In this document: positions 19,301 to 27,365 of the stretch, piece after piece | Numbering within the stretch: the first letter of the stretch is position 1 | Layout: each line of letters opens with the position of its first letter | Source of the DNA: Streptomyces diastaticus subsp. diastaticus | Lineage (GTDB): Bacteria > Actinomycetota > Actinomycetes > Streptomycetales > Streptomycetaceae | Reading direction: 5' to 3' | NCBI RefSeq assembly: GCF_011170125.1 | Contig: NZ_BLLN01000001.1 | Coordinates: 342,404 to 406,403 of the forward strand | Length of the DNA stretch: 64,000 nucleotides | Program-made: the position numbers and the translations under genes | The notes under the pieces: model-generated | The model's input: only the letters and a program-made list of their open reading frames with translations | What the model was told of the DNA's origin: nothing | Databases searched by the model: none

Positions 19301-19711
19301 CTACTTCGCCACGCCGATGTTGGCCCGGACCCACTCGACGATCGCCCCGGTGGTGGCCCCGGGCGTGAAGATCTCCGCCACACCCTTCTCCTTGAGCAGC
19401 GGGATGTCCTCCTCGGGAATGATCCCGCCGCCGAAGAGGCGGATGTCGGAGGCGTCACGTTCCGCGAGGAGTTCGACGACCTTGGCGAAGAGCGTGTTGT
19501 GGGCACCGGAGAGGACGGAGAGTCCGATGGCGTCCGCGTCCTCCTGGATGGCGGTGTCCACGATCTGCTCGGGCGTCTGGTGCAGCCCCGTGTAGATGAC
19601 CTCCATGCCCGCGTCACGCAGGGCCCTGGCGATGACCTTGGCCCCGCGGTCATGGCCGTCGAGCCCTGGCTTGGCCACCACCACGCGGATCGGTCCGGCT
19701 GCCACACCCAT
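19301..19711 (-). CDS. icmB: Cobalamin-binding small subunit of an acyl-CoA mutase (isobutyryl-CoA mutase type)
   Basis: The 136-residue protein is a stand-alone B12-binding domain. It shows D18-G-H20-D-R-G23 (the DxHxxG motif whose His ligates cobalt), S65-V-L67 and the GGG at 94-96. Its length and sequence match Streptomyces IcmB, which joins IcmA to convert isobutyryl-CoA to n-butyryl-CoA. The large subunit is not in this window, as in S. coelicolor where the genes are unlinked. GGAGG lies 5 bases before ATG 19711; ATG 19723 is a weaker alternative. Other partner mutases (for example a methylmalonyl-CoA-type large subunit) cannot be excluded. Confidence 0.88.
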   Translation of the reverse strand: MGVAAGPIRVVVAKPGLDGHDRGAKVIARALRDAGMEVIYTGLHQTPEQIVDTAIQEDADAIGLSVLSGAHNTLFAKVVELLAERDASDIRLFGGGIIPEEDIPLLKEKGVAEIFTPGATTGAIVEWVRANIGVAK

Positions 19712-20494
19712 CACTGCCTCCATGTAGCGAGATGTTCGCGCACCCTCACGGGCCGGAATGTGAACGAACGTTATCCCCAGCATCGCCCAACCGGCCGTTT
19801 CGGGGTGAGACGGGAGGGGGAAATCACACGCGGGAAGCGTCCGCCGGCTGTCCGACCGGCCCAGGAGCGGCGCGGCGGCCAAGAGCCGCAGCGGCATTCG
19901 CGCACCCGCCACACACAACGTCCCGGTCATCGGCATCAGCCATCTCGCGCTCCCGGTCCACCCGGCAGTGGGCGGCCGCGCCGGTGCGGCGAGGGCCCTC
20001 GCCGCACCGCGGGGCAGCCGGGCGGCCGGACCGGAGGCCGCGGCCCGCCCGCGCCTTGCCCCAGGCGCGCCGGACAGCCTCACGGACCCCGCCGTCTGAG
20101 CCGCGCGCCGCCCGCCGAACGCCCCCACACCGCGCAACGCCTTGGCCATCACCTTGCGGTGGAGTCGCCCCGCCACGCCCGAAACACACCCTTCACCCCG
20201 GTTCGCCATCTCGCTCCCGTGTCGAGCGGGACTCGAATCGGCAACGGCCGCAACCATCAGGCGTCCCACCTGGCCCTCGCGCCACCGGACGCATTCGAAC
20301 AGGAATCGAATCCCCGGCCAAGCCTGCGCCCGCCGTCCCCCGAAAGGCGACCGAATGCCCGTTTCTCAACACCAGGAAACCTGCCGAAGATTGTCGGGTC
20401 CGCGAACCGGCGGGTACAGTCGCCGCACTGCTCTGCCTCTGGGGGTGCCCCACGCCAGACCCCCAGCCCTGCTGTCGAGGCGAAAGAGAAGTTG
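19712..20494. other. 783-bp divergent region between icmB and the M23 gene
   Basis: No gene is supported. Near the M23 gene there is a good promoter (20391-20420) and a 7-bp hairpin CTGGGGG/CCCCCAG (about 20440-20467) in the 5' leader. The rest shows only Arg/Pro-rich open frames. Confidence 0.45.
20391..20420 (+). promoter_or_regulatory. Probable housekeeping promoter of the M23 peptidase gene
   Basis: TTGTCG (20391-20396) and TACAGT (20415-20420) are separated by 18 bases and point at the M23 gene, giving a leader of about 70 bases. Confidence 0.55.
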
Positions 20495-22222
20495 GTGAAC
20501 GACCGTCACCCGTCGGGGAGCACGCACACCCCCGACCCGGCTCCAGACGCCGACTACACGCAGTACGCCACGTACGACCAGCAGAACGCGCAGTTCGGCT
20601 ACACCGGGTACGAGAGCTACAGCGCACCTGCCCCGGACACGGGCGCCTATGCGGGCGACCCCACCTACGGTTCCGGGATGAGCGGGCTCTACGGCAACGC
20701 GGGTTACGCGACCGGGGCCTACGACACCGGCCAGTACGACGCCACCCAGTGGGCGGACGCCGGACAGGCGGCCACGCTGACCGAGCAGCACACCCGGACG
20801 TTCGACCCGTACGCGGGCCAGGAGGCACAGCAGCCGCCTGCGCCGTACGACACGGGCACGTACGAGACGGGCACGTACGACACCTCCGGCAGCGGCATCG
20901 CGTACGGCACCGGCACGTACGACACGACCGCCGCGTGGGCGGCCCCCGGCTACGAGCAGAGCGACCCCTCCGGCGCACCGGCCCAGACGACGGGCACGTG
21001 GACGCCGCCGGGCACGTACGACGCCACCGGCCAGTTCGACACCGGCCAGTGGGACACGACGGGCCAGTGGGACACCGGCCAGTGGGGCACGGCGCAGCAC
21101 TGGGACCAGGCCACCGGCGCCCCGGCCGAGCCGGAACAGCACACCTTCGACACGGCCGCGTTCGACACCGGCCAGTTCGAGACGGCCCAGCCCTACGAGA
21201 CCGCCCCGTTCGAGGCGGTCCAGGAGACCACCGGGTACGCCACCGGGCAGTTCGACACCGGCGCCTGGCAGACGGCGGCCCACCTCGCCGACGGCGAGGC
21301 TCCCGGGGAGGTCCCCGGCGCCGGGCGCGCCGACGCCCCCGAGGACGAGGCGCCGCACGCCGACACGGCCGACGGCGGCGAGGGGGACGAACCCACCGAC
21401 TACTACGACCCGTACGAGGACCACGAGGGTGCCGGTGACGGCCGGGCGGCGGTCGTCGGACGGCAGGTGTCCCGGGGCGGACGTTCCTCGCGGCGGCGGC
21501 AGCCCGCGAAGCGGTCGGCGCTGCTGACCGTGGCGGTGCCCTCGGTCTGCGTGATGGGCGTGACCGGGATCGCGGCGGCCTCCGTCGGCGACCTCGGCGG
21601 CGACGACCAGGACAAGGTGACGACGCAGGCGGCGCCGGACACCTCCGCGGTGAAGCCCGCCGTCGCCAACCGCACTCTCGACACCCAGCTCAGCAACCTC
21701 CAGGCGGACGTGAGCAGTTTCGCGGACCGGGCCAGCCGGACCCAGGAGCGCATCGACCTGAAGGAGCGCCAGGAGCTCGCCCGGAAGAAGGCGGCCGAGG
21801 ACGCCGCCCGCGCCGAGCGGCTGCGGCCGAAGTTCGCGCTACCGGTGGCGCAGCACGGTCTGAGCGCCTACTACGGCCAGGCCGGTATCAACTGGCTCTC
21901 CGTGCACACCGGCATCGACTTCCCCGTCTCGCACGGCACGCCCGTGATGGCGGCGACCGACGGCACGGTCCGCACCCAGTGGAACGGCGCCTACGGCAAC
22001 ATGGCCATCGTCACCGCCAAGGACGGTACGGAGACCTGGTACTGCCACCTGTCGAGCACCACGATGCAGAGCGGTGAGGTCAAGGCGGGCCAGACCATCG
22101 GCCACGCCGGCACCTCCGGCAAGTCGACCGGGCCGCACCTGCACTTCGAGGTCCGCCCGGGCGGTGGCGCCTCCATCGACCCGCTGGCCTGGTTCCGCAG
22201 CCACGGACTCGACCCGCAGTAG
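20495..22222 (+). CDS. Membrane-anchored M23 metallopeptidase with Tyr/Asp-Thr-Gly repeats
   Basis: The 575-residue protein has three parts. Residues 1-310 are low complexity, with many short repeats such as YDTGTYETGTYDT and QFDTGQWDTTGQWDTGQW. A transmembrane helix spans about 341-365, followed by a coiled coil near 391-440. The C-terminal LytM/M23 domain (446-575) has the zinc set H471-x3-D475 and HLH at 548-550, with H518, so it should be an active peptidoglycan endopeptidase outside the membrane. GTG 20495 follows AGAGAAG. The cytoplasmic repeat region may bind a partner; it is far longer than in typical M23 enzymes. Confidence 0.9.
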   Translation: MNDRHPSGSTHTPDPAPDADYTQYATYDQQNAQFGYTGYESYSAPAPDTGAYAGDPTYGSGMSGLYGNAGYATGAYDTGQYDATQWADAGQAATLTEQHTRTFDPYAGQEAQQPPAPYDTGTYETGTYDTSGSGIAYGTGTYDTTAAWAAPGYEQSDPSGAPAQTTGTWTPPGTYDATGQFDTGQWDTTGQWDTGQWGTAQHWDQATGAPAEPEQHTFDTAAFDTGQFETAQPYETAPFEAVQETTGYATGQFDTGAWQTAAHLADGEAPGEVPGAGRADAPEDEAPHADTADGGEGDEPTDYYDPYEDHEGAGDGRAAVVGRQVSRGGRSSRRRQPAKRSALLTVAVPSVCVMGVTGIAAASVGDLGGDDQDKVTTQAAPDTSAVKPAVANRTLDTQLSNLQADVSSFADRASRTQERIDLKERQELARKKAAEDAARAERLRPKFALPVAQHGLSAYYGQAGINWLSVHTGIDFPVSHGTPVMAATDGTVRTQWNGAYGNMAIVTAKDGTETWYCHLSSTTMQSGEVKAGQTIGHAGTSGKSTGPHLHFEVRPGGGASIDPLAWFRSHGLDPQ

Positions 22223-22240
22223 CCCGCGACCGCCCGTCCC

Positions 22241-23533
22241 TCAGCTTCCGGGACCGGGGGCCGCACCCCACTCCCAGGTGTCGACGACACGCGGCCGGAC
22301 GCCGTCGCCCGCCTCGGGGTCGGGCAGGACGCCCTCCGGGTCGATCAGCGTGACGGCGTGGCCGTCGAGGGTGAGGCGGCGGACCGTCTCCAGGATCATG
22401 CGGCGGGCGACGGAGTTGACCGAGTGGACCCGGGTGAGGTCGAGGCCGATCTCGTCGTGGCCTGGCGGGGTGTGGGCGATGCCGTGCACCAGGCGTTCGG
22501 CGCCCGCGAACTGGAGGGTGCCCTGGAGTTCGTGGACGAGGGCCGACCTGCTGCCCGGGCCGTGCAGGACACGGCCGCCGCGGAGCGCGGAGCGGGCCGG
22601 TGCGGGGGCCTCCATCAGGTGCAGGCCCATGTCGGCGGAGAGCCGTTCGCAGACCCGGACGCCGCGCACGCTGTTGCCGTGGCGGTCCAGGCGCGGGGAG
22701 AGGACGCCGATGCCGACCTGCCCGGGGAGCGCGCCCAGGATGCCGCCGGAGACACCGCTCTTGGCGGGGATGCCGACGGTGGTGACCCAGTCGCCGGCCG
22801 CGTCGTACATGCCGCAGGTCGTCATGACGCTGAGGACCTGGCGGACCACCTCCCGGCTGACCACCTGTTCGCCGGTGACGGGCTGCACGCCGCCGTTGGC
22901 GAGGGTGGCGGCCATCAGCGCCAGGTCGCGGGTGGTGACCAGCAGGGAGCACTGGCGGATGTAGTCCGCCACGACGCGGGGGGCGTCCTCCTCGATGACC
23001 TCGTAACCGCGCAGCATGTGGGCGATGGCGAGGTTGCGGTGGGCGGTCCCCCACTCGGAGCGGCAGACCGCCTCGTCCACTTCCAGCCGCCGTCCGGCGA
23101 AGGCGGAGATGCCGGCGACGATCCGTTCGAACCGTTCCTCGCGCGGGGCACCGGGCGGCCCCGCGAGGGTGTGGGCGGTGAGGGCGCCGACGTTGATCAT
23201 CGGGTTGCGGGGGCGGGCCGACCCCTCTTCCAGCGACAGCTCGTTGAACGCCTCGCCCGAGGGCTCCACCCCGATCCTGGCCAGGACCGCCTCGCAGCCC
23301 CGGTCGGCGAGGGCCAGTGCGTAGACGAAGGGTTTGGAGATCGACTGGATGGTGAACGGGCTGCGGCTGTCGCCCGCCTCGTAGACCGTGCCGTCGACCG
23401 CCGAGACGGCGACGGCGAGCTGCTCCGGGTCCGCCGCGGCCAGCTCGGGGACGTAGTCGGCGACGGCGCCCGCGCGGTCGTCCGCACAGTTGCGCAGGAC
23501 CTCGTCCAGGTACTCGGGGATCGGTGACCGCAC
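22241..23533 (-). CDS. glsA: Glutaminase A with C-terminal STAS domain
   Basis: Glutaminase A hydrolyses glutamine to glutamate and ammonia. Its serine-dependent beta-lactamase-like domain covers about residues 1-310, with the S64-I-S-K67 catalytic motif and conserved NPMINVGAL and KSGVSGGI stretches. Residues 330-430 form a STAS-type domain (sulfate transporter/anti-anti-sigma fold), an arrangement known in actinobacterial glutaminases. The GTG start at 23533 has GGGAGGAG upstream. It ends 18 bases from the convergent M23 gene. Confidence 0.93.
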   Translation of the reverse strand: MRSPIPEYLDEVLRNCADDRAGAVADYVPELAAADPEQLAVAVSAVDGTVYEAGDSRSPFTIQSISKPFVYALALADRGCEAVLARIGVEPSGEAFNELSLEEGSARPRNPMINVGALTAHTLAGPPGAPREERFERIVAGISAFAGRRLEVDEAVCRSEWGTAHRNLAIAHMLRGYEVIEEDAPRVVADYIRQCSLLVTTRDLALMAATLANGGVQPVTGEQVVSREVVRQVLSVMTTCGMYDAAGDWVTTVGIPAKSGVSGGILGALPGQVGIGVLSPRLDRHGNSVRGVRVCERLSADMGLHLMEAPAPARSALRGGRVLHGPGSRSALVHELQGTLQFAGAERLVHGIAHTPPGHDEIGLDLTRVHSVNSVARRMILETVRRLTLDGHAVTLIDPEGVLPDPEAGDGVRPRVVDTWEWGAAPGPGS

Positions 23534-23718
23534 GCCTCGCTCCTCCCGGCGGTCTGTCGGCGTGCCCCTCCGGCCGCCCCCGGGACCGCGCCCGCCCAGT
23601 CTCGGCGAGACCCGGCCGGAAACAGGGGCGCGACGCGATGATTCGGTGCCGCCTGACGGGTCTGTCCTGCGGCACCGTGTACGGAACCGCCGTACGCGCC
23701 GATCCCGGGAGTCCCGCC

Positions 23719-24315
23719 ATGCGCATCGTCATCACCGAGTTCGTCAGCCTCGACGGCGTCGTCCAGGCGCCCGGCGGCGCCGAGGAGGACACCGACGGCG
23801 GCTTCGCCCACGGCGGCTGGTCGGGCCCCTACTTCGACCCGGAGATCGTCGGCGGCGCCTGGGACTCGGTACTGGATAAGGCCGACGCCCTGCTCTACGG
23901 CCGCCGCACCTGGCAGGGGATGGCGGCGGCCTGGCCGCGGCAGAAGGACGACCCGTTCGCCGACCGGATGAACGCGATCCGCAAGTACGTGGTCTCCGGC
24001 ACGCTCGGCGAGGCGGACCTGACCTGGAACAACAGCACGCTGCTCGCCGGGGACCAGGCACTGGAGCTGATCCGCGAGCTGCGCGCGGGCCAGGGACGCG
24101 ACCTCCTGGTGCTGGGCAGCCCCTCACTGGCCCAAACGCTCCTCGCCGAGGGGCTGGCCGACGAGCTGAAGCTGATCGTCATGCCGGTGCTGCTCGGCGG
24201 CGGCAAGTCGCTCTACCCGGCCGACGGCGGCAAGCGCCCGCTGGAGCTGGTCTCCACCACGACCAGCCCCGCCGGCGTCAACGTCTGCACGTACCGGGTC
24301 CTGCACCAGGGCTGA
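23719..24315 (+). CDS. Dihydrofolate reductase / RibD C-terminal family reductase
   Basis: The 198-residue protein belongs to the RibD_C/DHFR-like superfamily, shown by the opening MRIVITEFVSLDGVVQAPGG, then YGRRTWQGM near 58-66, KYVVSGTL and a late GSPSLAQTLLAEGLADELKLIVMP-like half. The family uses NADPH, but many members have no known substrate. It should not be called a true folate enzyme. GGGAG is 7 bases before ATG 23719. It converges on pcrA with an 11-base gap. Confidence 0.88.
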   Translation: MRIVITEFVSLDGVVQAPGGAEEDTDGGFAHGGWSGPYFDPEIVGGAWDSVLDKADALLYGRRTWQGMAAAWPRQKDDPFADRMNAIRKYVVSGTLGEADLTWNNSTLLAGDQALELIRELRAGQGRDLLVLGSPSLAQTLLAEGLADELKLIVMPVLLGGGKSLYPADGGKRPLELVSTTTSPAGVNVCTYRVLHQG

Positions 24316-24326
24316 CCCGGCCCGGG

Positions 24327-26876
24327 CTACAGCTTCTCGACCGGGGCGTACCGCAGCAGCAGCCGCTTGGGCTTCTCGCCGCCGAAGTCGACGGTGGCCT
24401 CGGCGGCCGACCCGGCGCCCTTGACCCCGACGACGGTCCCCAGACCGAACTGGTCGTGGGTGACACGGTCGCCGACGGCCAGCGAGACCACCGGCTGCTC
24501 GGCGGCCCGGCGGGTGGCGAAGGCCGGGGCGCCCTTGGCGCGGGTGGAGGAGGAGAGCGAGGAGGCCACCGAACCGGCCGGGCCGCGCGGGCTCGCGGCG
24601 GCGGGGGCGCCCATGGCACCCGTCCGCTTCCACTTCAGGTGCTGCTCGGGGATCTCCTCCAGGAAGCGGGAGGGCGGGTTGTACGAGGGCTGGCCCCAGG
24701 CGCTGCGCATGGCGGCGCGGGTCAGGTAGAGCCGCTCGCGGGCGCGGGTGATGCCGACGTAGGCGAGGCGCCGCTCCTCCTCCAGCTCCTTGGTCTGGCC
24801 GAGGGCGCGCAGGTGCGGGAAGACGCCGTCCTCCATGCCGGTGAGGAAGACGACGGGGAACTCCAGGCCCTTGGCGGTGTGCAGGGTCATCAGGGTGATG
24901 ACCCCGGAGCCGTCCTCGTCCTCGTCGGGGATCTGGTCGGAGTCGGCGACCAGGGCGACCTGCTCCAGGAACTCCGGGAGGGTGCCGGCGCCCTCCTCCT
25001 CGCTGCGGTCCTGCTCGAACTCCAGGGCGACGGCGGCCAGTTCCTGGAGGTTCTCGATGCGGGTCTCGTCCTGCGGGTCGGTGGAGGACTGGAGTTCGGC
25101 GAGGTAGCCGGTGCGCTCCATGACCGCCTCCAGCACGGTGGCGGGCCCGGCGCCGGACTCGACGACCGTGCGCAGCTCCTCCATCAGCGTGTTGAACCGC
25201 TTGACGGCGTTGGCCGAGCGGGCCGCCATGCCGTACGCCTCGTCGACCCGGCGCAGGGCCTGCGGGAAACTGATCCGCTCGCGCTGCGAGAGGGCGTCGA
25301 TCATCGCCTCGGCCCGGTCGCCGATGCCGCGCTTGGGGGTGTTGAGGATGCGGCGCAGGGAGACGCTGTCCTCCGGGTTGGCGAGGACCCGCAGGTAGGC
25401 GAGGACGTCGCGGACCTCCTTGCGCTCGTAGAAGCGGACACCGCCGACGACCTTGTAGGGCAGGCCGACCCGGATGAAGATCTCCTCGAAGACACGGGAC
25501 TGGGCGTTGGTGCGGTAGAAGACCGCGATGTCACCCGCCTTGGCGTCGCCCGCGTCGGTCAGCCGGTCGATCTCCTCGGCGACGAACTGGGCCTCGTCGT
25601 GCTCGGTGTCGGCGACGTACCCGGTGATGCCGGCGCCCGCCCCGGCGTCGGTCCAGAGGTTCTTCGGGCGGCGGTTCTCGTTCCGCTCGATGACGGCGTT
25701 GGCCGCGGTGAGGATCGTCTGGGTGGAGCGGTAGTTCCGTTCCAGGAGGATCGTGGTGGCGTTCGGGTAGTCCTCCTCGAACTGGAGGATGTTGCGGATG
25801 GTGGCGCCGCGGAAGGCGTAGATCGACTGGTCGGCGTCGCCCACCACGCACAGCTCGGCCGGCTCGGGGGCCGGGTGGAGCGGGTCGTGGTCGGACTCGG
25901 CGCCCTCGGGGACGTCCACCGGGCGGTCGGCCGGGGTGCCGACCAACTCCCTGACCAGGGAGTACTGGGCGTGGTTGGTGTCCTGGTACTCGTCGACCAG
26001 GACGTGCCGGAAGCGGCGCCGGTAGTGGTCGGCGACGTCGGGGAACGCCTGGAGCAGGTGGACCGTGGTCATGATGATGTCGTCGAAGTCGAGCGCGTTG
26101 GCCTCGCGCAGCCGCGACTGGTACATCGTGTACGCCTGCGCCAGCGTCTTCTCGAAACCTCCCCCAGACTCCGTCTGGGAGGTGCCCCCGGCGGCCTGGG
26201 CGGCGAAGTCCTCGGGGTCGACCAGCTCGTTCTTGAGGTTCGAGACCTTGGCGGTGAAGGACTTCGGCGGGAAGCGCTTCGGGTCGAGGTCGAGGTCGCG
26301 GCAGACCAGGGCCATCAGCCGCTTGGAGTCGGCCGCGTCGTAGATCGAGAACGACGAGGTGAAGCCGAGGTGCTTCGACTCCCGGCGCAGGATGCGCACG
26401 CAGGCGCTGTGGAAGGTGGAGACCCACATGGCGCTGGCGCGCGGGCCGACCAGTTCCTCGACGCGCTCCTTCATCTCGCCCGCGGCCTTGTTGGTGAAGG
26501 TGATCGCGAGGATCTGGCCCGGGTGCACGCCGCGCTCGCCGAGCAGGTGGGCGATGCGGTGGGTGAGCACACGGGTCTTGCCGGAACCGGCTCCGGCGAC
26601 GATGAGCAGCGGCGACCCGCTGTGGACGACGGCGGCGCGCTGCTCGTCGTTGAGCCCGTCGAGCAGGGCGGCCGGATCGACGGCGGGACGCGGGGCGCCG
26701 TCCCGGTAGTACGCGTCCCGGTCCACGGGCGCGTCGAACCTCCCGCCGAACAGATCGGCCGGGATCTCCTCCGGCGCCTCCTCCTCGGGCGGGGGCGGCG
26801 GCTCGTCGCCGAGCCGGGCGGAGGGCGCCGAGGACTGGAGGTCGGCCAGGAAGCTGTCGTCAAAGAGGCTGCTCAT
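24327..26876 (-). CDS. pcrA: ATP-dependent DNA helicase PcrA/UvrD
   Basis: This SF1A 3'-5' helicase acts in nucleotide-excision repair and removal of blocked transcription or RecA filaments. The 849 residues carry Walker A GAGSGKT (95-101), the LVDEYQDTNHAQYSL motif II, the QSIYAFRGA motif III and the late TLHTAKGLEFPVVF motif V, plus a C-terminal Tudor-like tail (VGDRVTHDQFGLGTVVGVKG). An extra segment near residues 230-240 (GGTSQTESGGG) is encoded by a palindromic repeat and is unusual. The ATG at 26876 has only a weak ribosome site. Confidence 0.97.
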   Translation of the reverse strand: MSSLFDDSFLADLQSSAPSARLGDEPPPPPEEEAPEEIPADLFGGRFDAPVDRDAYYRDGAPRPAVDPAALLDGLNDEQRAAVVHSGSPLLIVAGAGSGKTRVLTHRIAHLLGERGVHPGQILAITFTNKAAGEMKERVEELVGPRASAMWVSTFHSACVRILRRESKHLGFTSSFSIYDAADSKRLMALVCRDLDLDPKRFPPKSFTAKVSNLKNELVDPEDFAAQAAGGTSQTESGGGFEKTLAQAYTMYQSRLREANALDFDDIIMTTVHLLQAFPDVADHYRRRFRHVLVDEYQDTNHAQYSLVRELVGTPADRPVDVPEGAESDHDPLHPAPEPAELCVVGDADQSIYAFRGATIRNILQFEEDYPNATTILLERNYRSTQTILTAANAVIERNENRRPKNLWTDAGAGAGITGYVADTEHDEAQFVAEEIDRLTDAGDAKAGDIAVFYRTNAQSRVFEEIFIRVGLPYKVVGGVRFYERKEVRDVLAYLRVLANPEDSVSLRRILNTPKRGIGDRAEAMIDALSQRERISFPQALRRVDEAYGMAARSANAVKRFNTLMEELRTVVESGAGPATVLEAVMERTGYLAELQSSTDPQDETRIENLQELAAVALEFEQDRSEEEGAGTLPEFLEQVALVADSDQIPDEDEDGSGVITLMTLHTAKGLEFPVVFLTGMEDGVFPHLRALGQTKELEEERRLAYVGITRARERLYLTRAAMRSAWGQPSYNPPSRFLEEIPEQHLKWKRTGAMGAPAAASPRGPAGSVASSLSSSTRAKGAPAFATRRAAEQPVVSLAVGDRVTHDQFGLGTVVGVKGAGSAAEATVDFGGEKPKRLLLRYAPVEKL
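26158..26189. repeat. Palindromic element inserted in frame in pcrA
   Basis: The plus strand reads CCTCCCCCAGACTCC then GTCTGGGAGGTGCCCCC. It has the same GGGGGCACCTCCC end as the sucD element, in opposite orientation, and adds codons inside the 1A/1B region of PcrA. Confidence 0.7.
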
Positions 26877-27092
26877 CGCCTACCGAGTCTAGGCCGCCGC
26901 GCCGACAACCGGACCCCGCTCCGGGCGGCCCGCCCGCCCGCCACGGGGAACGTGACGTATCGGACACCGCGGAGGCACGCGGGCGCTGTGGGCCAGGTCA
27001 CGGAGGAGGCCGGCCGGCACCCGCGCGACACCGCTTTTCGACCGTCCACCGACAAGATAACGAAAATGTATCGGGCATATCGCTCACCAACC

Positions 27093-27122
27093 TTCACAGG
27101 CACCACACGAGTTGGCTAGCGT
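27093..27122 (+). promoter_or_regulatory. Promoter of the riboswitch-NlpC/P60 unit
   Basis: TTCACA (27093-27098), an 18-base spacer and TAGCGT (27117-27122) form a plausible promoter just before the riboswitch, with transcription starting near 27129. Confidence 0.55.
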
Positions 27123-27164
27123 GCTCGCCGGGTCGGTTCGTCCCCCACCGGCGACTCGCGCCGG

Positions 27165-27356
27165 AGCGCACCGCCCCCTGCCGAATCCGGTACGCCCCCA
27201 CGGGCCCCGGAGCCGGGGACCCACCGCGCACCACCGGGGTGAATCGGTACCCGCCACGGACCGGGCACGCAGCCCGGCCCGGCCGCCGGAACCGTAGGGC
27301 AGCCTTCCGTACGCCCGAACCCGACAGCTAACCCGGCAGGCGGTCCACGGAAGGAG
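27165..27356 (+). promoter_or_regulatory. ydaO-type cyclic-di-AMP riboswitch
   Basis: The leader holds the signature blocks of the Streptomyces ydaO riboswitch in order: CCGAATCCGGTAC (27181-27193), GGAGCCGGGGACCCAC, GGGGTGAATCGGTAC, a variable hairpin, GTAGGGCAGCCTTCC, and the closing CCCGACAGCTAACCCGGCAGG before the ribosome site. In Streptomyces this riboswitch lowers expression of cell-wall hydrolases when c-di-AMP is high. It directly precedes the NlpC/P60 gene. Exact ends are approximate. Confidence 0.9.
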
Positions 27357-27365
27357 TCGCACGCC

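Noticed and set aside
19824..20189. Possible 121-residue minus-strand protein upstream of the M23 gene
   Set aside because: Gly/Arg-rich with no recognisable domain or good start; composition fits non-coding high-GC DNA.
20436..20467. Hairpin in the M23 leader as a riboswitch
   Set aside because: Only a 7-bp stem; none of the ydaO or other riboswitch blocks are present. It may be a repeat remnant.
23719..24315. True dihydrofolate reductase (folA)
   Set aside because: The sequence fits the RibD_C-type family; no thyA or folate genes are adjacent.
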